Part shown: positions 8,644 to 15,583 of the stretch, piece by piece
How positions within the stretch are numbered: the first letter of the stretch is position 1
Layout of the letters: every line of letters begins with the position of its first letter
Source: Acidobacteriaceae bacterium
GTDB lineage: Bacteria > Acidobacteriota > Terriglobia > Terriglobales > Acidobacteriaceae
Assembly: GCA_030041515.1 (NCBI GenBank)
Contig: JASHNS010000038.1
Coordinates: 1 to 33,367 of the forward strand
Direction of reading: 5' to 3'
Length of the DNA stretch: 33,367 nucleotides
Notes under the pieces: generated by a model
What the model was told of the DNA's origin: nothing
Seen by the model: only the letters and a program-made list of their open reading frames with translations
Database searches by the model: none
Position numbers and translations under genes: made by a program

Positions 8644-8844
8644 ATGGAACAAGGAACAGTGAAGTGGTTTAACGACGCGAAGGGCTACGGCTTCATCTCG
8701 CGCCAGAACGGCGAGGATGTCTTCGTGCACTACTCTGCCATTTCCGCGAATGGCTTCAAGAGTCTGCAGGAAGGTCAGGCCGTGCAGTTTAACGTCGTCA
8801 AGGGGCCAAAGGGCTGGCAGGCAGCTGACGTTCAGCCTCTGTAA
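8644..8844 (+). CDS. Cold-shock protein, CspA family
   Basis: A 66-residue single cold-shock domain (five-stranded OB fold) that binds single-stranded RNA and DNA and melts mRNA structure. RNP1 is seen as KGYGFIS (residues 13-19) and RNP2 as DVFVHYSAI (about 25-33); the opening [11 protein letters not shown] is canonical. The frame is open further upstream but family length and the canonical opening fix the start at this ATG. The Shine-Dalgarno site is weak: an AGGA lies about 13 bases upstream. The gene is monocistronic, with a putative promoter at 8516-8524 and a strong hairpin terminator at 8871-8900. Whether it is cold-induced or constitutive cannot be read from the sequence. Confidence 0.96.
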   Translation: MEQGTVKWFNDAKGYGFISRQNGEDVFVHYSAISANGFKSLQEGQAVQFNVVKGPKGWQAADVQPL

Positions 8845-8870
8845 GACGCAGAAAAATCAGTTCAAAACCG

Positions 8871-8900
8871 CAAAAGGCGAGCCCTCGGGTTCGCCTTTTG
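8871..8900 (+). terminator. Rho-independent terminator after the cold-shock gene
   Basis: A perfect 10-bp stem (CAAAAGGCGA with TCGCCTTTTG), extended inward by further C-G pairs around a CTCG loop, starts 26 bases after the csp stop codon. The T run is inside the stem's right arm, and the matching A run on the left means it could act on both strands. Confidence 0.85.
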
Positions 8901-8938
8901 CTATTGTGGGACCTGTTGATGCCCACATCTTTGAAAGC

Positions 8939-9056
8939 TGTCATTCTGAGTGAACGGGGCCCCGAACGTTGTTCAGTTCGGGGGTGGTGAGCGAAAGCCC
9001 GCCCTGAGCGAGGTCGGATCAGCGACCGAGCCGAACGGGAATCTGCGGTTGCTTTT
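8939..9056. repeat. REP-like intergenic element of the GTCATYCTGAG family
   Basis: The element begins GTCATTCTGAGTGAA, contains a perfect stem CCCCGAAC (8960-8967) with GTTCGGGG (8976-8983), and ends near GGAATCTGC. The opening closely matches the element at 18883 (GTCATCCTGAGCGAA). Elements with this opening are common in intergenic DNA of acidobacteria and other phyla. It fills most of the gap between the cold-shock terminator and the DUF202 gene. Confidence 0.6.
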
Positions 9057-9089
9057 CACCGCGCTCACTCACCCTCACCCAACCAAGCC

Positions 9090-9464
9090 ATGCCCAACGA
9101 TCTCGACGATCCCCGCACCGCCTTCGCCGCTGAGCGCACCTTTCTTGCCTGGATTCGCACCGGCCTCGGCCTCATGGGCGTCGGCTTCGCCCTCGCCCGC
9201 TTCGGTCTCTTCCTACGTGAATTCCATGCCAGCAGCGCGGCCGCTCCGCAGCATACCGGCATGACCGTCGATGCCGGCGTCGCCCTCGTTGCTCTCGGTG
9301 TCGCCGTAAACGTCGCCGCCATCGCCCACCACGTCCGCACCGTCCGCCAGCTCCGCACCGGCACGTGGAAGTCCGGCCGGGTGGCCACCGGCGCTGTCAT
9401 CCTCGCGGCCATTCTCGCCCTCATCGGCATCGCTTCGGGAATCTATCTGCTCTTCCTCCACTGA
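9090..9464 (+). CDS. DUF202 / YidH-family membrane protein
   Basis: The 124-residue protein starts with the family signature LDDPRTAFAAERTFLAWIRTGLGLMGVGFALARFGLFLRE, where the ER-TFLAW-RT pattern is diagnostic of DUF202. Three hydrophobic helices are visible (about 24-42, 62-80 and 100-122), as in E. coli YidH/YidG. Function is unknown in the family; some eukaryotic relatives are SPX-linked vacuolar transporter chaperone subunits, but there is no SPX domain here. The ATG has no clear Shine-Dalgarno site. The gene is followed by yraN on the same strand after about 100 bases that contain a heptamer array. Confidence 0.9.
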   Translation: MPNDLDDPRTAFAAERTFLAWIRTGLGLMGVGFALARFGLFLREFHASSAAAPQHTGMTVDAGVALVALGVAVNVAAIAHHVRTVRQLRTGTWKSGRVATGAVILAAILALIGIASGIYLLFLH

Positions 9465-9484
9465 TCTCCCGGTCTGGACGGTCT

Positions 9485-9512
9485 CTACACCCTACCCCCT
9501 ATCCCCTGCCTC
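9485..9512. repeat. Heptamer tandem array, CTAYNCC type, copy 2
   Basis: Units CTACACC, CTACCCC, CTATCCC and a decayed CTGCCTC lie between the DUF202 stop and the yraN start. Orientation is the same as the other three arrays, although both flanking genes are here on the plus strand. Confidence 0.7.
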
Positions 9513-9563
9513 TGGTGACTTTCGTGCCTTGTCCGCGGCCCTTCCCCGCCGGACAATGACCCC

Positions 9564-10076
9564 GTGCTCCGTTCCTTCCGCCTGCGTCTACTCGAATCCG
9601 CGCTCGACGCGCTCGATCGAGCCGCGGTCCGCCGCCGCCCGTCCCGCGCAGCCCATTTCATCACCGGCAGCCGCGGCGAGCGCGCCGCTCTCTTCTGGCT
9701 CCGTCGCCAGGGCTACACGGTGGTTGCCCACGCCTGGCGCTCCGCCCGCGCTCCCGGCGACCTCGACCTGATCGCGTGGACCGCGGCCGCGCCATCCGAT
9801 GCGCCCGCAAAGCGCTCCTCTGAGTCCGCCGCGCCCACCCTCTGTTTCGTCGAGGTCAAGACCCGCACCACCCGCGCCGTCGCTCTCGCCCACACTGCCG
9901 TCGATGAGGACAAGCGCCGCACCCTGCGCCGTCTCGCTCGCCACTATCTCCGCCAGCTTCCCAGCCGCGACGTCCCCACCCGCTTCGACATCCTGTCCAT
10001 CTATTTTGAGAAAGACAAGCCCGCCGCCTTCGAGCACTTCCCCGGCGCCTTCGGCTGGGTGGAAGGGGAACGCTGA
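9564..10076 (+). CDS. YraN family (UPF0102) nuclease-fold protein
   Basis: YraN proteins carry a PD-(D/E)XK endonuclease-like fold related to Holliday-junction resolvases; the exact role is unknown. In this 170-residue protein the core is seen as GSRGERAALFWLRRQGYTVVAHAWR (start of the domain), then PGDLDLIAW with the catalytic-type Asp, and after an Ala/Ser-rich insert of about 17 residues CFVEVKTRTT with the E-V-K catalytic pair. The conserved block VDEDKRRTLRRLARHYLR follows, then RFDILSIYF. An N-terminal extension of some 30 residues precedes the domain. The start is GTG at 9564; the ribosome site is weak, so the N-terminus is uncertain. The usual neighbour in proteobacteria (rsmI, ribonuclease HII) is absent here. 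Confidence 0.9.
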   Translation: MLRSFRLRLLESALDALDRAAVRRRPSRAAHFITGSRGERAALFWLRRQGYTVVAHAWRSARAPGDLDLIAWTAAAPSDAPAKRSSESAAPTLCFVEVKTRTTRAVALAHTAVDEDKRRTLRRLARHYLRQLPSRDVPTRFDILSIYFEKDKPAAFEHFPGAFGWVEGER

Positions 10077-10092
10077 GCAGTCCACGCGCAGC

Positions 10093-10572
10093 CTATCGAA
10101 ACCGCTTCACCGCCTCCGCCTGATCCGCCCCCACACGCCCGGCCGCAATCGCCGCCCGAGAAAAGTTCTCGCTCCAGGCCGGGCTGCCCGCCAGCCGCCG
10201 CATCATCGCCAGCTGCCCCACATGCGTCAGCGCGTCCGCTACCGCTCCCTGAAATAACTTCTCCTCCGTGACATGGATCGGCACCGGCGCGGCCAGCGCC
10301 CGATCAAACGCCTCCAGCGCCGCATAAAACCGCGCCTTCTCCTCGCTCCACGGCAGCGGCGCGGAGTTGAACCATCGCTCCTCACCCTGCGCCTGGCTCA
10401 GCGCCCAGTCAAACAAATCGCCCAGGTGCGCCACAATCTGCGCCGGCGTCCGCCCGCATCCCGAAAATCCGGCAAACTCCTCCGGCGCATCTTCGAGCGC
10501 CCGCGTCGCGCGATACGCCACCGTCGCCACCGCATGCCGCAACAATTCCCGCTTCCCGTCCATGGCCGCCAT
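10093..10572 (-). CDS. DinB-like four-helix protein
   Basis: A 159-residue protein with the pattern of the DinB/YfiT superfamily, four-helix bundles that bind a metal through a His triad and often serve as thiol-dependent S-transferases. Seen: TPAQIVAHLGDLFDWAL in the middle, with a candidate metal-binding His, and DALTHVGQLAMMRRLAG near the C-terminus, with the second conserved H-x-GQ block. The frame stays open far upstream across tyrS, but that extension is antisense and meaningless. ATG 10572 (MAAMDGKREL) has GGGAG about 11 bases upstream; ATG 10563 is an alternative. Starts of this gene and tyrS are only 39 bases apart on opposite strands, so the promoters must overlap. Substrate is unknown. 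Confidence 0.78.
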   Translation of the reverse strand: MAAMDGKRELLRHAVATVAYRATRALEDAPEEFAGFSGCGRTPAQIVAHLGDLFDWALSQAQGEERWFNSAPLPWSEEKARFYAALEAFDRALAAPVPIHVTEEKLFQGAVADALTHVGQLAMMRRLAGSPAWSENFSRAAIAAGRVGADQAEAVKRFR

Positions 10573-10611
10573 TCTATTCGCCGCTCCCGCTCTATGGGAA
10601 AATGAGAATTC

Positions 10612-11913
10612 ATGAATAACTTGTCGCCCGAAACTGCCACCAGAAGCTCGCTTCTGGAAGAATTGCGATGGCGCGGCTTTCTGGAGGCGACCACCAGCGA
10701 CGACCTGGATGCCTGGCTCAACGCAGCCCGCCGCACCATCTACGTTGGCTTCGATCCCACCGCCGACAGCCTCCACCTCGGCAGCCTCATTCCCGTCATG
10801 GGCCTCGCCCACGTCCAGCGTCACGGCCATCGGCCCCTGGTGCTCGTGGGCGGCGGCACAGGACTCATTGGCGACCCCAGCGGCAAATCCTCGGAGCGCA
10901 CTCTGCTCACCAGCGAACTGGCCGAGCGCAATTCCGCCGCGATTCGCGCCCAGCTCAGCCGATTCTTCGACGTCTCCTCCGACGACCGCGCGCTCATCCT
11001 CAACAACGCCGATTGGCTGCTCAGGCTGAACCTCGTCGAGTTCCTGCGCGACATCGGCAAGCACTTCTCCGTCAATGAAATGATCCGCCGCGATTCCGTG
11101 CGCGTCCGCCTGGAGGAGCGCGATCAGGGCATCTCCTTCACAGAATTCAGTTACATGCTGCTGCAGGCCTATGACTTTCTTTACCTGTGCCAGCATTTCG
11201 ACTGCACCATCCAGATGGGCGGCAGCGATCAGTGGGGCAACATCCTTTCCGGCAAGGACCTGATCCGCAGAATCCTCGGGCAGCCCGCTGAAGGCATCAC
11301 CTTCCCGCTCCTCACCACATCGTCGGGAAAGAAGTTTGGCAAGACCGAAGAGGGAGCGGTATGGCTGGACCCCGCTCGCACCAGCCCCTACCAGATGTAT
11401 CAATACTGGCTGCAGACCGCCGATGCCGATGTCGGCCGCTTCCTCCGGCTCTTCACGTTTCTCGATCGCGAGCGCATCGAGGCGCTCGAGGCGGAATCGC
11501 GGCGTCAGCCGGAAGCTCGTGAAGCGCAGCGTGTCCTGGCCGCCGAATGCACCACCATCGTTCACGGTCCGGATGCGGTGCGCAGCGTGGAAGCAGCCAG
11601 CAGAATCCTCTTTTCGGCGTCGGACGAGATCCCCACGCCCGAAACCATCGCTCTGCTGGCGCGCGAAGTCCCGGTGACCGACCTTCCCCATGCCGAGCTC
11701 GCCGCCGGCATCAGCCTCGTCGACCTGTTGGTTCGCACACGGCTGGCGGAGAGCAAAGGATCGGCACGCAAGCTGATCGAAGGCGGAGGCGTCTATCTCA
11801 ACAATGAGCGCCAGCTCCAGACCGCGACGATCACCAGCGGCCATCTGAAATGGCCGGGAGCGATTCTGCTCCGCACCGGCAAGAAAAATTACCACCTGCT
11901 CCGGATCGGGTGA
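10612..11913 (+). CDS. tyrS: Tyrosyl-tRNA synthetase
   Basis: Class Ic aminoacyl-tRNA synthetase of 433 residues charging tRNA-Tyr. Motifs: the HIGH equivalent HLGS at 55-58 within VGFDPTADSLHLGSL; the tyrosine pocket YMLLQAYDFLYL (181-192) and QMGGSDQWGN (201-210); the KMSKS equivalent KFGKT at 241-245; and a C-terminal S4-like RNA-binding domain (about 370-430, SKGSARKLIEGGGVYLNN). The KFGKT form is that of the typical bacterial TyrS. The ATG follows a weak GAG five bases upstream. No T-box leader fits: the divergent DinB-like gene begins only 39 bases away. Confidence 0.97.
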   Translation: MNNLSPETATRSSLLEELRWRGFLEATTSDDLDAWLNAARRTIYVGFDPTADSLHLGSLIPVMGLAHVQRHGHRPLVLVGGGTGLIGDPSGKSSERTLLTSELAERNSAAIRAQLSRFFDVSSDDRALILNNADWLLRLNLVEFLRDIGKHFSVNEMIRRDSVRVRLEERDQGISFTEFSYMLLQAYDFLYLCQHFDCTIQMGGSDQWGNILSGKDLIRRILGQPAEGITFPLLTTSSGKKFGKTEEGAVWLDPARTSPYQMYQYWLQTADADVGRFLRLFTFLDRERIEALEAESRRQPEAREAQRVLAAECTTIVHGPDAVRSVEAASRILFSASDEIPTPETIALLAREVPVTDLPHAELAAGISLVDLLVRTRLAESKGSARKLIEGGGVYLNNERQLQTATITSGHLKWPGAILLRTGKKNYHLLRIG

Positions 11914-12005
11914 CGTCATCCAGCGGCTTTCCTGCCGTGCGTCCGGCTGAACCCGCGCTCCCGCGCCGGCAGACCCACCGGAATTGCGGCGGAAGGGGCT
12001 TTTCT

Positions 12006-12028
12006 GTATATACATTTTGTGTGTATAC
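12006..12028 (+). promoter_or_regulatory. Palindromic operator/promoter of the brnTA operon
   Basis: Inverted repeat GTATATAC - 7 bases - GTGTATAC (7 of 8 positions pair). Its right arm overlaps TATACT (12024-12029), a good -10 match, whose expected start of transcription (about 12035) coincides with the TTG start of brnT. Family knowledge: BrnA represses its own operon by binding a palindrome in the promoter. The site stands out by its AT-richness against its surroundings. Confidence 0.6.
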
Positions 12029-12034
12029 TTCCCC

Positions 12035-12319
12035 TTGCTCGACAATCTTCTCGGATTCGACTGGGATCTGGCCAATGTGAAGCATATTCTGCGCCACAGA
12101 GTCGCTCCATTCGAAGTCGAGGAAGCGGTCGCTCTCCCGCATATCATCATTCCCGGGAAGACCGTGGCTGGAGAGCCCCGTTGGCAGATGTTTGGAACGA
12201 CCGCCGCCGGTCGATACCTGACGATTGTCTTTACGGTTCGCCGCAGGCTGTTTCGCACGGTCACCGCGTACCCGATGAACGCGGCGGAAAGGAAAAAATA
12301 TGCCCCGCAAATCCCCTAA
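12035..12319 (+). CDS. brnT: BrnT-family ribonuclease toxin
   Basis: BrnT toxins are RelE-like ribonucleases that arrest translation and are neutralised by BrnA. The 94-residue product opens LLDNLLGFDWDLANVKHILRHRVAPFEVEEAVA, matching the family opening (FEWDxxKxxxNxxKHGVxFexA), and continues with RWQMFGTTAAGRYLTIVFTVRR, corresponding to the usual R-x-xx-G-x-t-xxGRxLxVvyt block, and ends with a conserved A-x-E-x-x-x-Y. I place the start at the TTG 12035-12037: an upstream in-frame ATG at 11984 would put the palindromic operator inside the gene and add residues unlike the family. No Shine-Dalgarno site is visible, which fits a leaderless mRNA. It overlaps brnA by 20 bases. Confidence 0.82.
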   Translation: MLDNLLGFDWDLANVKHILRHRVAPFEVEEAVALPHIIIPGKTVAGEPRWQMFGTTAAGRYLTIVFTVRRRLFRTVTAYPMNAAERKKYAPQIP

Positions 12320-12641
12320 ACTCCCGCCGTTTCGCTCTGAAGCGGAAGAAGCCGCCTGGTACGCCACGCCCGAAGGCCGACGCCATACCCAGCGTGCTTT
12401 TGAGAGCGCATTGCGCGACGGAACTCTCAGCCGATCCTCTGGCGCCAAAGTTCCATCAACGAATGCGAAGCTGCTTGCCCAGTTGATGGAACAGGCAAAG
12501 TCGCGGGCGACTCGGGCTGTCTCTATCCGCATTCCAGTCATCGATCTCGAGCGTGCCCGGAAGATCGCTAAAAAGAAGGGCGTTGGCTACCAGTCTGTCG
12601 TGAAGGAAGCCATTCGTGAGGGGCTGAAGAAGGTCGGCTGA
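12300..12641 (+). CDS. brnA: BrnA-like ribbon-helix-helix antitoxin
   Basis: The 113-residue product neutralises the upstream toxin and should repress the operon. Its N-terminal part (PKLPPFRSEAEEAAWYATPEGRR) matches the toxin-binding segment common in CopG/BrnA-type antitoxins (P-x-F-x-SE-x-EE-x-x-W). Its C-terminal part (residues 72-112, RAVSIRIPVIDLERARKIAKKKGVGYQSVVKEAIREGLKK) is a ribbon-helix-helix DNA-binding domain with the beta-strand VSIRIP. A serine- and alanine-rich linker joins the two and is longer than usual. The ATG has AAAGGA about six bases upstream and lies within the toxin gene's last 20 bases, so translation is coupled. Probable target: the palindrome at 12006-12028. Confidence 0.85.
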   Translation: MPRKSPKLPPFRSEAEEAAWYATPEGRRHTQRAFESALRDGTLSRSSGAKVPSTNAKLLAQLMEQAKSRATRAVSIRIPVIDLERARKIAKKKGVGYQSVVKEAIREGLKKVG

Positions 12642-12675
12642 CCGGCAATCCGTCACAGGCGGCCACCAGCCGCCC

Positions 12676-12703
12676 CTATACGCTATTCGCTACCCGCTAT
12701 ACC
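12676..12703. repeat. Heptamer tandem array, CTAYNCC type, copy 3
   Basis: Units CTATACG, CTATTCG, CTACCCG and CTATACC sit between the convergent brnA and ruvA genes, beginning 34 bases after the brnA stop and ending eight bases from the ruvA stop. Confidence 0.75.
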
Positions 12704-12711
12704 CTGGCCTT

Positions 12712-13305
12712 TCACCGAATCACCTTCAGCGCCCCCCGGAACAACTCGTCGAAATCCCCGCCCGCGCCCTTGTCCTTCTCCACCGCCGTCTCAATCGCCT
12801 TCTGCGCTGCCGGGCGCGCATAACCAAGATTCACCAGCGCCGACAGCACATCGTCTGCCGCCGGTCCCAGCGACTGGGCCGCCGCCGCCGGCGCCACGGC
12901 GAAGTCGTCGAGCTTCTCCTTCAGCTCCACCACCAACCGCTCTGCCAGCTTCTTTCCCACGCCCGGAATTCGCGTCAGCGTCGCGTGATCCTGCGCGCGG
13001 ATCGCCGCCACCGTCCGCTCCGGATTCAGCCCGCTCAAAATCGTGATCGCCAGCTTCGGCCCCACCCCCGACACGGTAATCAGCCGCTCGAACAGCCGCT
13101 TCTCGTCGCGTTCCAGAAACCCGAACAGCGCCAGCGCGTCCTCCCGCACATGCGTGTGAATGTACAGCGACACCTCGCTGCCCTCATGCGGCAGCGCCGT
13201 AAACGTCGGCACGCTGATCGTGACGTCGTACCCCACCCCGCCGGCCTCGACAATCGCCTGCCCCGGGCTCTTCGCAAACAACTTACCCCGCAAATGCGCA
13301 ATCAT
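12712..13305 (-). CDS. ruvA: Holliday junction branch migration protein RuvA
   Basis: RuvA binds four-way DNA junctions as a tetramer and loads RuvB for branch migration. The 197-residue product has the OB-fold domain I (MIAHLRGKLFAKSPGQAIVEAGGVGYDV...), the conserved REDALALFGFLERDEKRLFERL segment, two helix-hairpin-helix motifs (SGVGPKLA near 78-86 and IPGVGKKLAERLVVELKEKL near 112-131), and a C-terminal domain III (DDVLSALVNLGYARPAAQKAIE) that contacts RuvB. Length is normal. The Shine-Dalgarno site is weak. ruvB and ruvC are not in the window; ruvA follows the S9 peptidase on the same strand, with only 27 bases between them, almost all heptamer repeat, so it may be transcribed through the repeat from the peptidase promoter. 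Confidence 0.96.
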   Translation of the reverse strand: MIAHLRGKLFAKSPGQAIVEAGGVGYDVTISVPTFTALPHEGSEVSLYIHTHVREDALALFGFLERDEKRLFERLITVSGVGPKLAITILSGLNPERTVAAIRAQDHATLTRIPGVGKKLAERLVVELKEKLDDFAVAPAAAAQSLGPAADDVLSALVNLGYARPAAQKAIETAVEKDKGAGGDFDELFRGALKVIR

Positions 13306-13311
13306 GCCCCG

Positions 13312-13339
13312 TTACACCCTATCCCCTGCACCCTATTCC
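13312..13339. repeat. Heptamer tandem array, CTAYNCC type, copy 4
   Basis: Units TTACACC, CTATCCC, CTGCACC and CTATTCC occupy the gap between the S9 peptidase and ruvA. The CTA at 13333-13335 is the peptidase's TAG stop codon, the same arrangement as at the decarboxylase end. Confidence 0.72.
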
Positions 13340-15543
13340 CTTGTCTTCGTCCACTCATCCACCCAGTCGTTCACCGTCTTATACCAAAGCCGCGCGTTCT
13401 GCGGCTTCAGCACAAAATGTCCCTCATCCGGAAAATACAGCATCTTCGAGGGCACCTTCATCCGTTGCAGCGTGTCGAACAGCTGAAATCCCTCTGACAC
13501 GTCCAGCCGGTAATCGAGCTGACTGTGCACCACCAGCGTCGGCGTCTTGAAGTTGGTCTCCGACAGCATCGGCGACCACGCCCGGTACAGCGCCCGATTC
13601 GTCCACGGCGTCCCTTTGAACTCCCACTCGTTGAACCACAGCTCATCCGTCGTCCCGTACGCCGACTCGGTGTTGAACATCCCGTCGTGGGTCACGATGC
13701 ACTTGAAGCGGTCCGTGTGCCCCAGAATCCAGTCCGCCATGTAGCCGCCGTAGCTAGCGCCCAGCGCGCACTCGCGGTTCTTGTCGATGAATGGATAATG
13801 CTGCTCGGCGTAATCGAGCCCCCTCATCAGATCGATATACGGCTTGCCGCCCCAGTCGCCGTTCACGCGATCGATGAACGCCTGCCCGTAGCCCACCGAT
13901 CCACCCGGATTGATCATCACCACCACGTAGCCATTCGCCGCAAACAGCTCCGGATTCCACCGATACGACCACGAGTCGCCCCACTCCCCCTGCGGGCCGC
14001 CATGGATCAGAAACTTCACCGGATACTTCTTCTGCGGATCGAATCCCGGCGGCTTGATCAAGAATCCCTGCACCTGCACGCCGCCAACCGACGGAAACCA
14101 GAACGACTCCATCTTTGGCATATCGAGCTGCGCCAGCAGGGCATCGTTCAAATGCGTAGCCTGCGTTTCGACGACGGGCATATTGCCCGGCCAGACTTTC
14201 TTTCGGCCATTCACCACCTTCGTTTCCAGGATCTCTCCCGGCTGTTGCTCATCGAGATGAAGCACGGCCACCTCGCCTGGCTGGGCAACTGTCATGCGGT
14301 TTGCGACGAGAAGCTTCCCATCGGGCGTCAGATGAAGATCGCCGAAGGCGCCATTCCACTCCAGAGTGGTGATCTGGGTGTTGTCTGGCGCAACTCGATA
14401 AATCGGCTCCTCGCCCCGATCTCCCGCCGAGAAGTAGATGACCTTCGAATCCGGCCCCCACGCCTCCTCATCCACCCACCGGTCGAAATTCGGCAGCACC
14501 TCTTTGATCGCATGTGTCGCCCGGCTATAAACCACCAGCCGAAACCGGTCGCTCTCGTACCCGGCCCGCTCCTGCATCCGCCACGCCATCCACTTGCCAT
14601 CGGGCGAGTACCGCGGCGTAAAATTCCCGCCCGCGCTCGTCGAAATCTTCACTGGCTGCGCGCCGATCACCGGCTTCCCCGCCGCGTCAAACAGCGCAAG
14701 CGTATAGATCGCCACGCTCGTGCTCAGCGCCGGCTCCTCGACCTTCTTCTCCTCATACGCAACCTCCCGCCCATCCGGAGAAAACGCCCATCCGTCCGGC
14801 TCGCCCAGCGAAAACGGCGGAATATCGTGCGTGTCGCCCGGATTCAGATCGCGAAAACTCCCATCCTCGACCGAGACCAGAAACAGATGGCTGCGATGGT
14901 CGTCGGTGAACGCGTTCCAGTGCCGGTACAGCAGATGCGTGAAAATCTTTGCCTTTACCTTCGACTGCGCCACCGCGTCATCTTTCTTCTTGTCGCACGC
15001 GTCCTCGTCCGATCCACTCGGCGCAACCCCTGTTCCGGAAGCGGCGCTGCACTCGGGATACACCTCCGACGTGAACAAAATATGCTTCCCATCCGGCGAC
15101 CACGTCGCGTTGTCCGTACCGGTGCTCAGGTGCGTCAGCTCGTGCGGCTCGCCCAGCGTCCCCGTCACCCCGTCGAATTCCGCCAGCCAGATCTGCTCGC
15201 CCCCATCGCGCGCGCTCTCGAATAGAATCTGCCTCCCATCCGGAGAAAATCGTCCGCGGCTCGCTGCCCAGTCGAGCAGTTGCTTCTCCTGGCCTCCGCT
15301 TACCGGCACCACCCACAGGCGCGAAGTGACCGTGTTCTTCTCAAGGCTCACGTCACTGGCAGAAAACAGCACCCACTTCCCATCCGGCGACACGTCGATG
15401 TCCCCCAGCCGCCGCATCTGCATCATGTCCGCAAAGGTCATCGGCCGCCGCGCTGCGTCATTCGTCTGCGCCCCGCTCCTCTGAGCGCACCCCGGCATCG
15501 CAAGCAGCAACCCGGCTGCCAGCCAGGCTTGTCTTTTTCTCAT
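13333..15543 (-). CDS. S9 family prolyl oligopeptidase-like serine peptidase, exported
   Basis: A 736-residue protein with a beta-propeller domain followed by an alpha/beta-hydrolase peptidase domain, like S9C acylaminoacyl peptidases. Repeated propeller signatures SPDGKWVLF, SPDGRQILF, SPDGKHILF, SPDGREVAY and SPDGKWMAW are visible. The catalytic triad is Ser597 (GASYGGYMADW), probably Asp677 (HSQLDYRLDV) and His709 (DEGHFVLKP); HGGPQGEWGDSW forms the oxyanion region. The N-terminus MRKRQAWLAAGLLLAMPGCAQ is an export signal; MPGC only loosely fits a lipobox, so lipoprotein or soluble periplasmic form is open. ATG 15543 has AGAAGG about ten bases upstream; an upstream in-frame start at 15606 would overlap the kinase gene and hide the signal peptide. 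The start lies 40 bases after the kinase stop. Confidence 0.93.
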   Translation of the reverse strand: MRKRQAWLAAGLLLAMPGCAQRSGAQTNDAARRPMTFADMMQMRRLGDIDVSPDGKWVLFSASDVSLEKNTVTSRLWVVPVSGGQEKQLLDWAASRGRFSPDGRQILFESARDGGEQIWLAEFDGVTGTLGEPHELTHLSTGTDNATWSPDGKHILFTSEVYPECSAASGTGVAPSGSDEDACDKKKDDAVAQSKVKAKIFTHLLYRHWNAFTDDHRSHLFLVSVEDGSFRDLNPGDTHDIPPFSLGEPDGWAFSPDGREVAYEEKKVEEPALSTSVAIYTLALFDAAGKPVIGAQPVKISTSAGGNFTPRYSPDGKWMAWRMQERAGYESDRFRLVVYSRATHAIKEVLPNFDRWVDEEAWGPDSKVIYFSAGDRGEEPIYRVAPDNTQITTLEWNGAFGDLHLTPDGKLLVANRMTVAQPGEVAVLHLDEQQPGEILETKVVNGRKKVWPGNMPVVETQATHLNDALLAQLDMPKMESFWFPSVGGVQVQGFLIKPPGFDPQKKYPVKFLIHGGPQGEWGDSWSYRWNPELFAANGYVVVMINPGGSVGYGQAFIDRVNGDWGGKPYIDLMRGLDYAEQHYPFIDKNRECALGASYGGYMADWILGHTDRFKCIVTHDGMFNTESAYGTTDELWFNEWEFKGTPWTNRALYRAWSPMLSETNFKTPTLVVHSQLDYRLDVSEGFQLFDTLQRMKVPSKMLYFPDEGHFVLKPQNARLWYKTVNDWVDEWTKTRE

Positions 15544-15583
15544 GGCGCGGCCCTTCTTTCTGTCCCCGACGGCACAGAGAAGT

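Noticed and set aside
10093-12264. A 723-codon minus-strand frame running through tyrS
   Set aside because: Only its last 159 residues (DinB-like) make sense; the rest is antisense to tyrS, with no family similarity.
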